NCBI RefSeq assembly: GCF_000003815.2
Contig: NC_049983.1
Span: 288,962-352,961 of the forward strand
Source of the DNA: Branchiostoma floridae
Lineage: Eukaryota > Chordata > Leptocardii > Amphioxiformes > Branchiostomatidae
Direction of reading: 5' to 3'
DNA length: 64,000 nucleotides
Shown here one piece after another: positions 47,484-58,294 of the stretch. The notes under the pieces are model-generated. The model made no database searches. It saw only the letters and a program-made list of their open reading frames with translations, and was not told the DNA's origin. The translations under genes and the position numbers were made by a program. Positions within the stretch are counted from its first letter, which is position 1; every line of letters starts with the position of its first letter.

Positions 47484-49300
47484 GGTGATTTACATCATTC
47501 ACCATGCCCCGGAGAGGAGATAGGCGCCCTACGACTGATGTATCAAAAGGCTATAGGACTAATGAAATGCAGACGACAACAGGCGTGTAGCAAATAAATG
47601 ATTGAGCTTGTGGCGCTTTCCGTCAAACATATCAGTCCGGTTGCTTACAAACAAACAACTTGTGCTTGCATACCTGCCGACAGAAAAGAGCAATTTAGAT
47701 GCACTATGGTATGCCACTTTTTAGTTTGGAAAAAGCGCCCATGCTGTAGTTACTCCAAATTTGCGCACAGTACTGAACATAGGTGAATAGTACGCTGAGA
47801 ACAGTACACTTTATACCACCGGCGCTAAGCTGTAACGGAACCGTCTGAGGAGCGAGTTTGCTCGGGTATAAAAACCTCTGACCGTCGGTGGGGTCGAATT
47901 GCTTAGTCATCAGAAGGTCAGTAGTAATTATGTAACGTTAACCATGATAGGAGGAAGAAGAGAATATATTAAAGGCGGTACCGTACAGCATCAGCGGCGG
48001 CAGTGACATACTCATGCCGAAGCGGCGACACGGAAAATACATACATAGTGTTTTCGTTTCATTAAACAACATATCAATATCCGCTCCAGAGAGCTCACAA
48101 ATACTGATTAATTTCTGCAACGCTTTAACAGAACACCAAACCAAGTCTTTTTCCGTCCTGTGCACTGTGCACCGTCTAGTCAAACTTCATACTTGTTTAC
48201 AACCCCCAAAAAGCGACCTACAGAGCGGGGATACTGTTTTTTAACAGAACTGTTTGAAGTTTGATACATGTCAACATTACCGTCCGTTCTTGGGTAAGGC
48301 CTGAACCCAAGAAGATCCCCCAAGTTGTCTGAAAAATCGCGAAAACACCTGTGTAGACATCTCCGTAACTTTTCTTCCGTCTAATACATACGTGACGACA
48401 CCGATCATAAGTACGTCACTAACCTTGATTTGAAAAACATGGCGGGTATGTCGGGGGATTTGGGGTGAACCAGAAAAGGGAAAACAATCACCGTAATTCT
48501 ATCAGGTAACGTTTTCTGTCATACTAGTGTAAATAACTCGTTATGAGAAAATTTTGAGCACCATTGTAAAGCATATTCCACAGCATATAAATTGCACAGC
48601 TTCGCAATACTCCAAAAGTCCCCCTAACCTTGGTTGCTACCTTGCACAGCTGGCATTCTAACTGGGTCAAAGTTTAAGGTCAGCGAATGTGTGACTATAT
48701 ATGTGTTGATATTGACATTCAGGTGACTTTTGCCACCACTGCGCTTTACAGTTTTTACCTAGGGTTCTATTGCAAAGCATTCAATGCCTTTTTTCGTTTC
48801 GCTCAGCAAACGTCGTCTTGTCTGCGTTGAGCTAAATGACGTAAACAAGCCAAAGTCTTGCATTTGTTTGGACGTCGTCATTCGGCCCTGATCCGGTTTG
48901 CAGCGCCCTGAACTGGTTTCGTGTCACTCAAGGACGTCGTGGTATTTATCGGACATTGACTTCTTGTACCATGGACTGCGTAATCTGACAGTCCATCATT
49001 TTAAGCGTAAAGCTAAGGGCAAAATTTTGCGTGCTGTCTACGTGCAAAACGTGGCCTTTTTTTGGCATCCGTAAGTGGGAAGTACCGCCTCCGTACGAAA
49101 CCCTACGGAATCCAACGTATTTAGGAGCACACAGACACACCGTAGCACTTTACGTGCAGGCAGAATTTTTCCCGCGTTCGGCCTGCGGATTCACTCCCCG
49201 CACTGTACAGCCAACGTGAATGAGTAAGGAAACCGTACGTAGCCAGCATGTGTAAGTGCGCCCTGCATATGGTAACGTGGCAAACGCACAGAGAAGACCT
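47484..49300. other. Intergenic sequence without recognised gene
   Basis: About 1.8 kb between the composite MITE and the foldback element. ORFs are short and unlike any family I know. Around 48990-49250 the sequence is rich in ACGT-containing motifs (CTACGTGCAAAACGTGG, CCGTACGAAACCCTACGG), weakly similar to the reverse complement of 53650-53830. Confidence 0.5.
47864..47935 (+). promoter_or_regulatory. TATA-box-like core promoter, no gene assigned
   Basis: GGTATAAAAACC lies in a GC-richer context (CTGAGGAGCGAGTTTGCTCG upstream). About 30 bp downstream is TTAGTCATCAG, close to an initiator. No convincing coding exon follows on the plus strand up to 49300, so this may be a decayed or transposon promoter. 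Confidence 0.25.
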
Positions 49301-49434
49301 GATTATTTATCACATTTATTTAGCACTGAAAAGTATATAAAATAATTGTCGTGATAACTGAAAAAGATGTGATAAAGGATTTAGGTTTTTATATCACATT
49401 AATTCACCAAATAAGTGTTACTACAATCTTCTTC

Positions 49435-50160
49435 TGGAGAATAAATGTGATAGCAACCCCTTTATCACATTTATTCTCCATAGAGAGAACCAGGATTCTT
49501 CTTCTGGAGAATAAATGTGATAGAAACCCCTTTATCACATTTATTCTCCATAGAGAGATCCTGAATTCTTCTTCTGGAGAATAAATGTGATAGCAACCCC
49601 TTTATCACATTTATTCTCCATAGAGAGAGCCAGAATTCTTCTTCTGGAGAATAAATGTGATAGCAACCCCTTTATCACATTTATTCTCCATAGAGAGAAC
49701 CAGGATTCTTCTTCTGGAGAATAAATGTGATAGCAACCCCTTTATCACATTTATTCTCCAAAGAGAGAATTCGAACCAGAATTCTCCTTCTGGAGAATAA
49801 ATGTGATAGCAACCCCTTTATCACATTTATTCTCCAAAGAGAGAACCATAATCCTTCTTCTGGAGAATAAATGTGATAGCAACCCCTTTATCACATTTAT
49901 TCTCCATAGAGAGCACCTGAAACCTTCTTCTGGAGAATAAATGTGATAGCAACCCCTTTATCACATTTATTCTCCAAAGAGAGAACCATAATCCTTCTTG
50001 TGGAGAATAAATGTGATAGCAACCCCTTTATCACATTTATTCTCCATAGAGAGATCCTGAATCCTTCTTCTGGAGAATAAATGTGATAGCAACCCTCTTA
50101 TCACATTAATTCTCCAAAGACAGAACCAGGATCCTTCTTCTGGAGAATAAATGTGATAAA
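49435..50160. repeat. Hairpin satellite array, left arm
   Basis: Ten units plus a half, period about 70 bp. Each unit is GGAGAATAAATGTGATA, a 10-base loop GCAACCCCTT, then TATCACATTTATTCTCC, so each forms a hairpin with 17-18-bp arms. About 24 bp of variable linker (for example TAGAGAGAACCAGGATTC) separates units. Confidence 0.95.
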
Positions 50161-51623
50161 GGCCTCTTCGTATCAGTTTGCGGTTAACGTCACTAGCTCG
50201 CAGCATGCAATCGTTTCCGGTTTTCGTCGTTGTGCGACGTCTCGATTCGTGATTTGCGCAAATTCCGTTCCGACTTAGAGTCCATTTAAAAAATCAAAGA
50301 TGAAGACGGTTAGATCTCACCATTAACATCATTAACAACGTATGAGCTATGTATCACTTTAAGTCAGGCGTATTGCCTTCGTTAACTAGTGGCATAGTTA
50401 TGAATGTCACTGCAAATCGTACTGTTGAGTAGCGCGTGTGAACTAATACAAGTATACCAATAGAAAGTGCATACCGTACTCGCCGAGGTAACCTTGTCAG
50501 GATGTTGCGGAAAGCACGTACGGAGACCAAGGTACGGACACAATGACATGTGTAGTCTTTGCCTGTTAGTTGCAAACCCTTATCACATTAATTCGGCAAA
50601 GAGAGAACCAGGGTTCTTTCTGGAGAATTAATGTGCTAGTCCTGTGTTTCAGGTACAGTACTGCGCAAACCATAACTACATCTCGTCAGGTCTTAAACAT
50701 CTCTGGAATAACAGTCCCGTGTTTCTGTTGAATTTTTGAACACATCATGGATACAGCTCGTCTTGTTGTACACGTTTCTGGAACAACGACTTGCATATCT
50801 TGTCAACTTCTGCGTACCAAGATGTATCGGTATTTTTCTCAGATTTTACCACAAAAAATGATAGGAAAATGCCTATTTACTTCAATTATTTGAAACGCTC
50901 TGGAAGACGACTGGTGACAAAGTACCGTCTGTGAAACGGTGAAACTTCTGAATTCACCTTCCCACGTTTCACGTTCGCTTCCTCTCGCTGTGCATCGTCA
51001 GCAAATAAAATTTCCTTTCAGTTAGAATCTGAAGTTAACTGTGTTCCGACTCTATCGGGTATGTAAATTACCAAAATCTCCGTGGCCTACCCATCTGGAT
51101 CCAATTCCATGGATCTGTGGGCCTGATGAGTTCGATGTCTGGATTCCGGGGTCGGTTCAGCTCGGCTAGGTTCGGATATGTTGTAAGAAGTGATTGCTTT
51201 CGTCTTTCGGAAGGGACGTAAGACGGGGTCCCAACCTAAAACAACTACCTTGTCCCTACCTGGCCTGACGAACTCTAAGAGTTCTCTATGACAAAGTCAG
51301 ATGGCTTTCCATGCCGATTTATGTTTTTGTTCCATCCCGCGGAGTTGGGGGAGTACCCTGTGACGTCTTTTCCGGTCTCATGTTCGCAAAATAGGGGCGC
51401 TTCGTCTGGACAAACCTCAGCTCTGGAGAAAACTTATACAGTTTCCCCCAAATCAAGGACGTTAAATAACCAACAGAAGTGTATGTACGTAACATTCATA
51501 AAGTTTCTCCCCAAATCAAGGACAATATATTACACCCAAATGTAACGTGTGTGGTGTTTAATTCCGGAAACGATTGCATGCTGCCAGCTAGTGACGTTAA
51601 CCCCATACTGATACGAACAGGCC

Positions 51624-52562
51624 TTTATCACATTTATTCTCCAGAAGAATAATTCAGGATCTCTCTATGGAGAATAAATGTGATAAAGGGGTTGCTATCA
51701 CATTTTTTCTCCAGAAGAAGAATTCTGGCTCTCTCTTTGGAGAATAAATGTGATAAGAGGGTTGCTATCACATTTATTCTCCAGAAGAAGAATTCTGGTT
51801 CTCTCTTTGGAGAATAAATGTGATAAGAGGGTTGCTATCACATTTATTCTCCAGGAGAAGGGTTCAGGATCTCTCTATGGAGAATAAATGTGATAAAGGG
51901 GTTGCTATCACATTTATTCTCCAGAAGAAGAATTCAGGATCTCTCTATGGAGAATAAATGTGATAAAGGGGTTGCTATCACATTTATTCTCCAGAAGAAG
52001 GTTTCAGGTTCTCTCTATGGATAATAAATGTGATAAAGGGGTTGCTATCACATTTATTCTCCAGAAGAAGAATTCAGGATCTCTCTATGGAGAATAAATG
52101 TGATAAAGGGGTTGCTATCACATTTATTCTCCAGAAGAAGAATGTTGGTTCTCTCTATGGAGAATAAATGTGATAAAGGGGTTGCTATCGCATTTATTCT
52201 CCAGAAGAAGAATCCTGGTTCTCTCTATGGAGAATAAATGTGATAAAGGGGTTGCTATCACATTTATTCTCCAGAAGAAGAATCCTGGTTCTCTCTATGG
52301 AGAATAAATGTGATAAAGGGGTTGCTATCACATTTATTCTCCAGAAGAAGAATCTTGGTTCTCTCTATGGAGAATAAATGTGATAAAGGGGTTGCTATCA
52401 CATTTATTCTCCAGAAGAAAGTTTCAGGATCTCTCTATGGAGAATAAATGTGATAAAGGGGTTGCTATCACATTTATTCTCCAGAAGAAAGTTTCAGGAT
52501 CTCTCTATGGAGAATAAATGTGATAAAGGGGTTGCTATCACATTTATTCTCCAGAAGAAGAA
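51624..52562. repeat. Hairpin satellite array, right arm (inverted)
   Basis: Thirteen units plus a half, the reverse complement of the left-arm unit: loop AAGGGGTTGC between the same arms, linker AGAAGAAGAATTCAGGATCT. A few units have AGAGGGTTGC in the loop or one mismatch in an arm. Confidence 0.95.
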
Positions 52563-52719
52563 TGAAAATCCTTGTTGGCGAAAAAATGAGACAAAGGTTT
52601 TACTCATCACTATCACATATTTTGTAATTATCAAACTTTTCATGAGAAATACTTTTTTGAGCTAAAAGAATGAGATAAATAGCTAACTCTCACAGAGAAC
52701 GTAAGTACAAGTCACTTTG

Positions 52720-53633
52720 CAGAGGCGGCGGCACCAAATTTCGTTTGGGGGGGCGAACTTTTACTGACAGAATTTTGCGACACCAGTAGCGCCGTCCTAG
52801 GGGGGGTCCGGGGGCATGCTCCCCCTGGAAAATTTGAAATCTTGACCCTCTAAAACGCCATTTCCTGCGTTTTGACGGGCAAATTTTGCTGCCAGACTAA
52901 GCTAAATTTGATGACAATTCTGTTAGAAAGACACATGGTTTTAGCGAGGGCGATGCCCCCAAAATATATTCACGATTTCGAGTGTCGAAGGTGCAAGCTG
53001 TCGCAAGGTTGGTCTGGGAAAATTTCAAAATCTGCACCCTCTGAAACGCCATTTTCTGTATTTTGGGGGGAAAATTTTGCTGAGGGACTATGCTAAATCT
53101 AATGCCATTTTTGTGAATGAAAGAGATGTTTGAGGGCAATGACCCACGCCTCAACAAATTTTCACCATGTCGTTGTGAGCGCCGGAGGCACAAGTCATCG
53201 CTAGGGAGGTCCGGACAAAATTTTGAAATCTTGACCGCCTAAAACGTCATTTCCTGCTTTTGAGGCTCACATTCTGCTTGTAAACCAAGTATAGTACGAT
53301 AGCAAAATTTCTATTAGTTTAAAAGGTTTTTAAGAGCGACGCTCCCGCAACATATTGTCCTGCGCCGACATGGCCAAAGACGCAAGCCGTCACAAGGGAA
53401 CACTGGCGAAATTTTGAAATCAGGACTCTCTGAAACGTCTCTGAAACGTCATTTCTTGCGTTTTCAGGCGTAAATTTTCCCGTTAGACTAGTTTGATTTA
53501 ATGAAATTTCCATCATCAAAAAATACACAAGGTTTTAGCTTGATTTTCTGGGGGGGCGACGCCCCCCCAACATATTTGGGGGGGGGGGGGGGCAGCCGCC
53601 CCCCCTGCCCCCCCCCCGGTGCCGCCGCCACTG
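52720..53633. mobile_element. CAGWGGCGGCGG-ended element, copy 2
   Basis: Starts CAGAGGCGGCGGCA and ends TGCCGCCGCCACTG. Flanked by 5-bp CTTTG (52715-52719, 53634-53638). Collinear with 19841-20761 throughout, including CACGATTTCGAGTG and CATTTTCTGTATTTTG. It lies 40 bp right of the foldback element. Confidence 0.85.
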
Positions 53634-53989
53634 CTTTGCACAACAAACGATGCACGGACTCGCTCAAAGCCGGTCGACCAAATACTTACACCTTACGCAA
53701 CCATGCGAGTGACGTGCGTTGAGACGTACTTCCTCCCTGCTCTTACCATTCCTTCCCACGTTTTCAAAAAACGTGGCTCACGTGGCCTCCCAAAATGCAT
53801 ACGAACAAAAGCACGTACGGCGGGTTGTGCCCTTAGCTTAAAGAGAGACTTACACCAGTGCTAGAACGTATAGTAAATCTTTATCTACGTGTAAAAATCT
53901 TTCACGTTGGAATTCATCGCATCCCTACATTGTGTGTTGCTCTTGCTTTTACATTCTCTGACCACGGATTTTCTTGCATACATGGTACT

Positions 53990-54521
53990 ATAAGCTTACA
54001 CAGTAAACATATAAGCCAAAAAGAGCAAGAAGGCGAATGTGTTACTCGAAGCTGTGCGGTCCGGAGAGCCAGAGACGCCTGTACAGTCGTCCCACTCCGG
54101 CTCTGTAGGGTCCGGGTTGGTCAGCTTCAGGCCTCGCTCGAACACTACAGGAAGTTCAGAGGAATCGCTTTGTAGGGTTAGGGAGAAAACTTTACCATCT
54201 TTCTGACCAACGTCAGCACCGAATGCGGGGACATACGCTAAAGGTCCTTGGCAGCGAAAGAGAATGTGGTCATCAAAGACGGTAGGAGAACGAGACCACG
54301 TCCGATCAGACCAAGACTGAAGTATAACTTGTTGTCGGTCGTGTTCAGACTGATAGTCAAGTTGCCTGTCGCGTGGTTGCCATAGATACCCTCGTAGTCA
54401 CGTTTGTCTCGCGGGAAGTTGTCCGAGATCTCGGGGAGGACGGTGCTGTTGGGCTCCGGTCTCGTCCACCAAGGCTCAGGATACGTGCAGGCTGTGGTGG
54501 CGTTTAGCCAGTGGTCCTTAC
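53990..54521 (-). pseudogene. Duplicate, frameshifted last exon of the beta-lactamase-like gene
   Basis: Near-identical to exon 5 of the adjacent gene (55475-56001), including the acceptor and about 45 bp of upstream intron. Relative to that exon it lacks one base near 54282 (GGTAGGAGAACG versus GGTAGGGAGAACG), which shifts the frame after GLIGRGLVL. The C-terminal part is still recognisable in the other frame (VFERGLKLTNPDPTEPEW, TFAFLLFLAYMFTV). It could be an alternative last exon with a truncated tail, a pseudo-exon, or carry an assembly error. Confidence 0.75.
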
Positions 54522-55119
54522 CTATTAGTGAGTTTTAAAAGAAAGATATAATAGGCATTAGAATTTAAGTGTAAGAAAGGGGCAGATGTTGTGGCCCCGG
54601 GTTCTTATTTGGAATTGCTGCCGAGAGTCTAAGACTGAAGGGAAGAACAACACGCAGAGACACAGGCCATTTCCGCACACACCCGGACTGCTTGCTGGAG
54701 AGCTACATCCTCGTGTCTGCACTCCACGCACGACTGACACAACTGATCTCTCTCTCTCCCCACCAGCAAGCTTGTCCTGTTTATTCATCCAAATCCACAT
54801 ATTCATACATATTATAGAGGTGACAATGTTTTTGAAGTCCCTTTGTTGTTCAAGATATCAAAGGCTGAGCGACTGCCATCTATCTGTTAATTCTGTCTAT
54901 GGCTTTGGTGTGAAACAATTACACCTGGCACTAGAGGAGACGAACGTTCATTTGCATACGACACTAATCAAAATGCAAATCTCCACACTTCACACTCTTG
55001 CTACAGCTCTGTGGCACTAATCAAAACAACAACCTAACTTTAGCCCTACCAAATAATACACAAAAAGTATAAAACACAGTGAAGTTCATTTTGCCCTACT
55101 TACATATGTACAGAATGAA

Positions 55120-55290
55120 ATGCAAATTATGCAAATTTTGACATAATTTGCACACGTAATGAGGAAAATCTATTTTTCCAGTGTTTTTACATTATAGGAC
55201 TCAAATACATGTCACACATGTAATTTGTGGCAGGTGGAAGATTAGCAGATATCAATTATGCAAATAAGTCCCTAATTTGCATAATTAATG
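55120..55290. repeat. ATTTGCAT-containing repeat, related to 26540-27000
   Basis: Contains AATTATGCAAATTTTG, GACATAATTTGCAC and AAGTCCCTAATTTGCATAAT. Two diverged units; non-coding. Confidence 0.5.
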
Positions 55291-55474
55291 TGAAAGTGTC
55301 CTAATTCATCTAAGTACATGTAGTACATTAGTTGTACATAACCAAGCATAAATCATACAGATAAGCAAGACATTTGCATATTAGACAATTTTATGGAGTT
55401 ATGTGGTCTCCGAACTTTTATTGCTTGTAGAAATCTTTCACATGGAGCAGATACATTGGTATCTGATTATAAGA

Positions 55475-58294
55475 TTACACAGTAAACATATATGCCAAAA
55501 AGAGCAAGAAGGTGAATGTGTAACTCAAAGCTGTGCGGTCCGGAGAGGCGGAGACACATGCACAGTCGTACCACTGTGGCTCTGTAGGGTCCGGGTCTGT
55601 CAGCTTCAGGCCTCGCTCGAACACTACAGGAAGTTCAGAGGAATCGCTTTGTAGGGTTAGGGAGAATACTTTACCATCTTTCTGACCTACGTCAGCACCG
55701 AATGCGGGGACATACGCTAAAGGTCCTTGGCAGCGAAAGAGAATGTGGTCATCAAAGACGGTAGGGAGAACGAGACCACGTCCGATCAGACCTAGACTGA
55801 AGTATAACTTGTTGTCGGTCGTGTTCAGGGTTATCGTCATGTTGCCTGTCGCGTGGTTGCCGTAGATACCCTCGTAGTCACGTTTGTCTCGCGGGAAGTT
55901 GTCCGAGATCTCGGGGAGGACGGTGCTGTTGGGCTCCGGTCTCGTCCACCAAGGCTCAGGATACGTGCAGGCTGTGGTGGCGTTTAGCCAGTGGTCCTTA
56001 CCTATTAGTGAGTTTTAAAAGAAAGATATAATAGGCATTAGAATTTAAGTCGTTTCTTTTCTTTTCTTACCATAAGGGAGGCGATCTGAGACGGGGAAAA
56101 CATAACCATTTTTGGATCCAGTATCTTCTTGGAGATAAAAAAAATGCTGTAACGTTACCTGTTAGGATATCTCCGACCATGCCGTGGATGATTTCGTGGA
56201 TGTCGGAGGCCACCCCGGCTGTGTACGGACCATTGACGGAGGTATAGACTCCTCCCGAAGCGGCAGGGTACAGGGATAGTAGAGAAGCAAAGCCCGCGAC
56301 AAAGCCACTGTGTTGTACTCGTCTGAATCCTGGTAAAGGAACAAAATAGCCATACCTTCAAAATGGTGGTTTGGTAATAAAAAGGACCGCAAGGCATTTG
56401 TCCTAAATGACAGACAGTTGACGTGTACTAGGAATAAAGTCTAAGTTTTAGCGCTATTATCAATACAAGACAGCAAAAATACGTTACTAACATTCCATGT
56501 CAACATTAACATCAAAATGACATCTCTTCACATCATACACCACTCCCATGGGAAACAAAATGGCGGCGCCCAAGGACCTAATCGAAAGTTTTGCTATCGC
56601 AAACCTGTAGTAAGTTAGTTACCTCTATAGGTGCCCGCCATCCACCCTAACCCATAGCCTTGCGTCGTCCCCGCCTCCACTGGCCAGTAAGGTTCGAGTT
56701 TGTCTAGCTGCGGAGCTGCGGTGAAGTCCGCCGTGTGTGTCTGCCGTAAGGTGTCCTCCGGGACCACCAGGCGGCCGGCCGTGTCCCTCCCCCCGCTGAG
56801 GTGGAACTTCATGTACCGGGCCATGTCCAAGGCGTTGGACACCACGCCCCCTGCCGGCAGATGGAGTTTCAGAGGCCTACAGAGGAACGGATACGATATA
56901 TTCTTTAAAGCTGTAAAAAAATCTACAAATATCATAAATACCTACATTTGGTCAGGTCTTGTCAGGAGTATTGTCAAAAACACTGTATTCAGAAATAGGC
57001 TGAGATTACTTGAATTTAATTAGAGGGTACTTTGGATTTTAGAAGGACACTTAATGCTTTTTGGGTACTTTATTATACTTAACTATCAACTAGTATTCAT
57101 TTTTTACTTCCTGAAATTTATATATCTTATTGGAAAATAACACCCCAATGTAGTTAAGTGCTCATTTAAACTTACGTATTTACCTGAACTCCTCTTCACT
57201 GTACGGCATCGACAGACCTGTTCTGTTATAGGTCAAGTACGTCTGGGCAAAGTTGGAGAAACCCTCATCCCTCAGCGCGTCAGCCAGGTACACTGTGTCG
57301 TCCATGCCTAGCGGCTGTAATATCCGCTCCCGCAAGAGGGCCTCGTAGGACTGTCCTGTTAGCCTCTCAGCTACGTGCCCGGCCAGGGTGTAGAGGGCGT
57401 TGTTGTAATGCCAGAAGGTACGGAACGGGTAGACCTGCCTGTAGTACCGCATTCTTCTGCAAGAGGGAGATATTCAACGACGTTACAAATCATTATAAAT
57501 GTCCTGATGGAAAACTCCTTCTTGACTGTATGGAAAACAACATAGGGAGCAATGTTATAACGCTGGTCCACCTTTAGCGTCGAGGTAACCTAAACTATAA
57601 TTATAATATCGCAGTTTGAAACTTTCGTTCGACGACTAAATACCCTTTAAAAAAAAACCAACGAATACTGGTTACTCCGTTGATAAAGGTGAACTACTAT
57701 GGTCAATATTGACCAACGTATCTAGCAACACAAGTATGTTTGACGCTGCGATAAGTTTTCTTACATCTCACAATTGCAAGGAAGAGATCTAACCCACCTT
57801 GCCAATCCTGATCTGTCTATATCTTGTCCCGCCCCCATGGCAAAAGCGTGGTTTTCCAGACCGGTCTTGTGGGCTAGAAGATCTCTCAGGGTCGCTTCTT
57901 CGGTACGGAACTGGTCCCTGAACCTGAAGGACGGCCCCAGGATGTCCGTCAGGACGGTGTCCCAGCTCACGTCTTCCCTCTCCCCGAGAATGGCCGCTAA
58001 CAGGGCTGAGGTGAAGGACTTGGAGATGGAGCCGACTCCGAAGAGAGTCCTGTTGTCCACAGCTTGTCCCGTCTGCAGGTCCCTTTGGCCGTACCCCTTG
58101 GCGAAAACGGTCTGGCCGTCCTTGACCACGGACACGGTCAGTCCGACTACAGGCCTGGACTCACATGTCATCAGGTTCTGGATGAAAGTGTCGAGATCCT
58201 GTAGCATCTGCTGTAGATCTGGACTGGTCATGGTTGAGACCTGTCCGACTATCATAAAGCATACCAAAAGGAACACATTTACGGTAGCTCCCAT
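55475..58294 (-). CDS. Secreted serine beta-lactamase-like hydrolase, five exons
   Basis: Exons on minus: 58294-57798, 57456-57184, 56876-56623, 56329-56159, 56001-55475 (TAA), all GT-AG and in phase, 573 residues. Signal peptide at residues 1-21 (MGATVNVFLLVCFMIVGQVS). Class C beta-lactamase/DD-peptidase fold: catalytic SISK (Ser89, Lys92), DLLAHKTGL, YNN (182-184, HYNNALYTLAGHVAERLTG), LQPLGMDDT, GYGLGWM and HSG (348-350), so all three active-site motifs are present. A further 175-residue domain (YEGIYGNHATGNMTITLN...) ends in a hydrophobic tail (LSYTFTFLLFLAYMFTV), suggesting membrane or GPI attachment. Animal members have diverse or unknown substrates (peptides, esters); the reaction here is not predictable. 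Exon 5 is duplicated downstream at 53990-54521. Confidence 0.9.

Larger units (their letters stand above)
49306..52679. mobile_element. Foldback element with hairpin-satellite arms
   Basis: Outer ends TTTATCACATTTATTTAGCA and the complement of TTTATCTCATTCTTTTAGCT are inverted and flanked by TA (49304-49305, 52680-52681). The left arm is an array of ten full units (49435-50160) and the right arm an oppositely oriented array of thirteen (51624-52562). The inner edges are also inverted copies (TTCGTATCAG...GTTAACGTCACTAGCT...GCATGCAATCGTTTCCGG). The 1.4 kb centre (50161-51623) has no recognised coding capacity and one stray degenerate unit at 50579-50637. It resembles the organisation of Drosophila FB elements, by analogy only. 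Confidence 0.85.

Noticed and set aside
49435..50160. CRISPR-like array (regular palindromic repeats with short variable spacers)
   Set aside because: The spacers are near-identical degenerate linkers, the repeat is a 46-bp hairpin, an inverted second array exists, and the setting is a eukaryotic genome with introns and SINEs. A foldback element explains all of it.
48960..53830. Larger inverted repeat extending outside the foldback element (48990-49250 versus 53650-53830)
   Set aside because: Only short shared patches such as CTAAGGGCA and AACGTGG could be matched by eye; too weak to claim.
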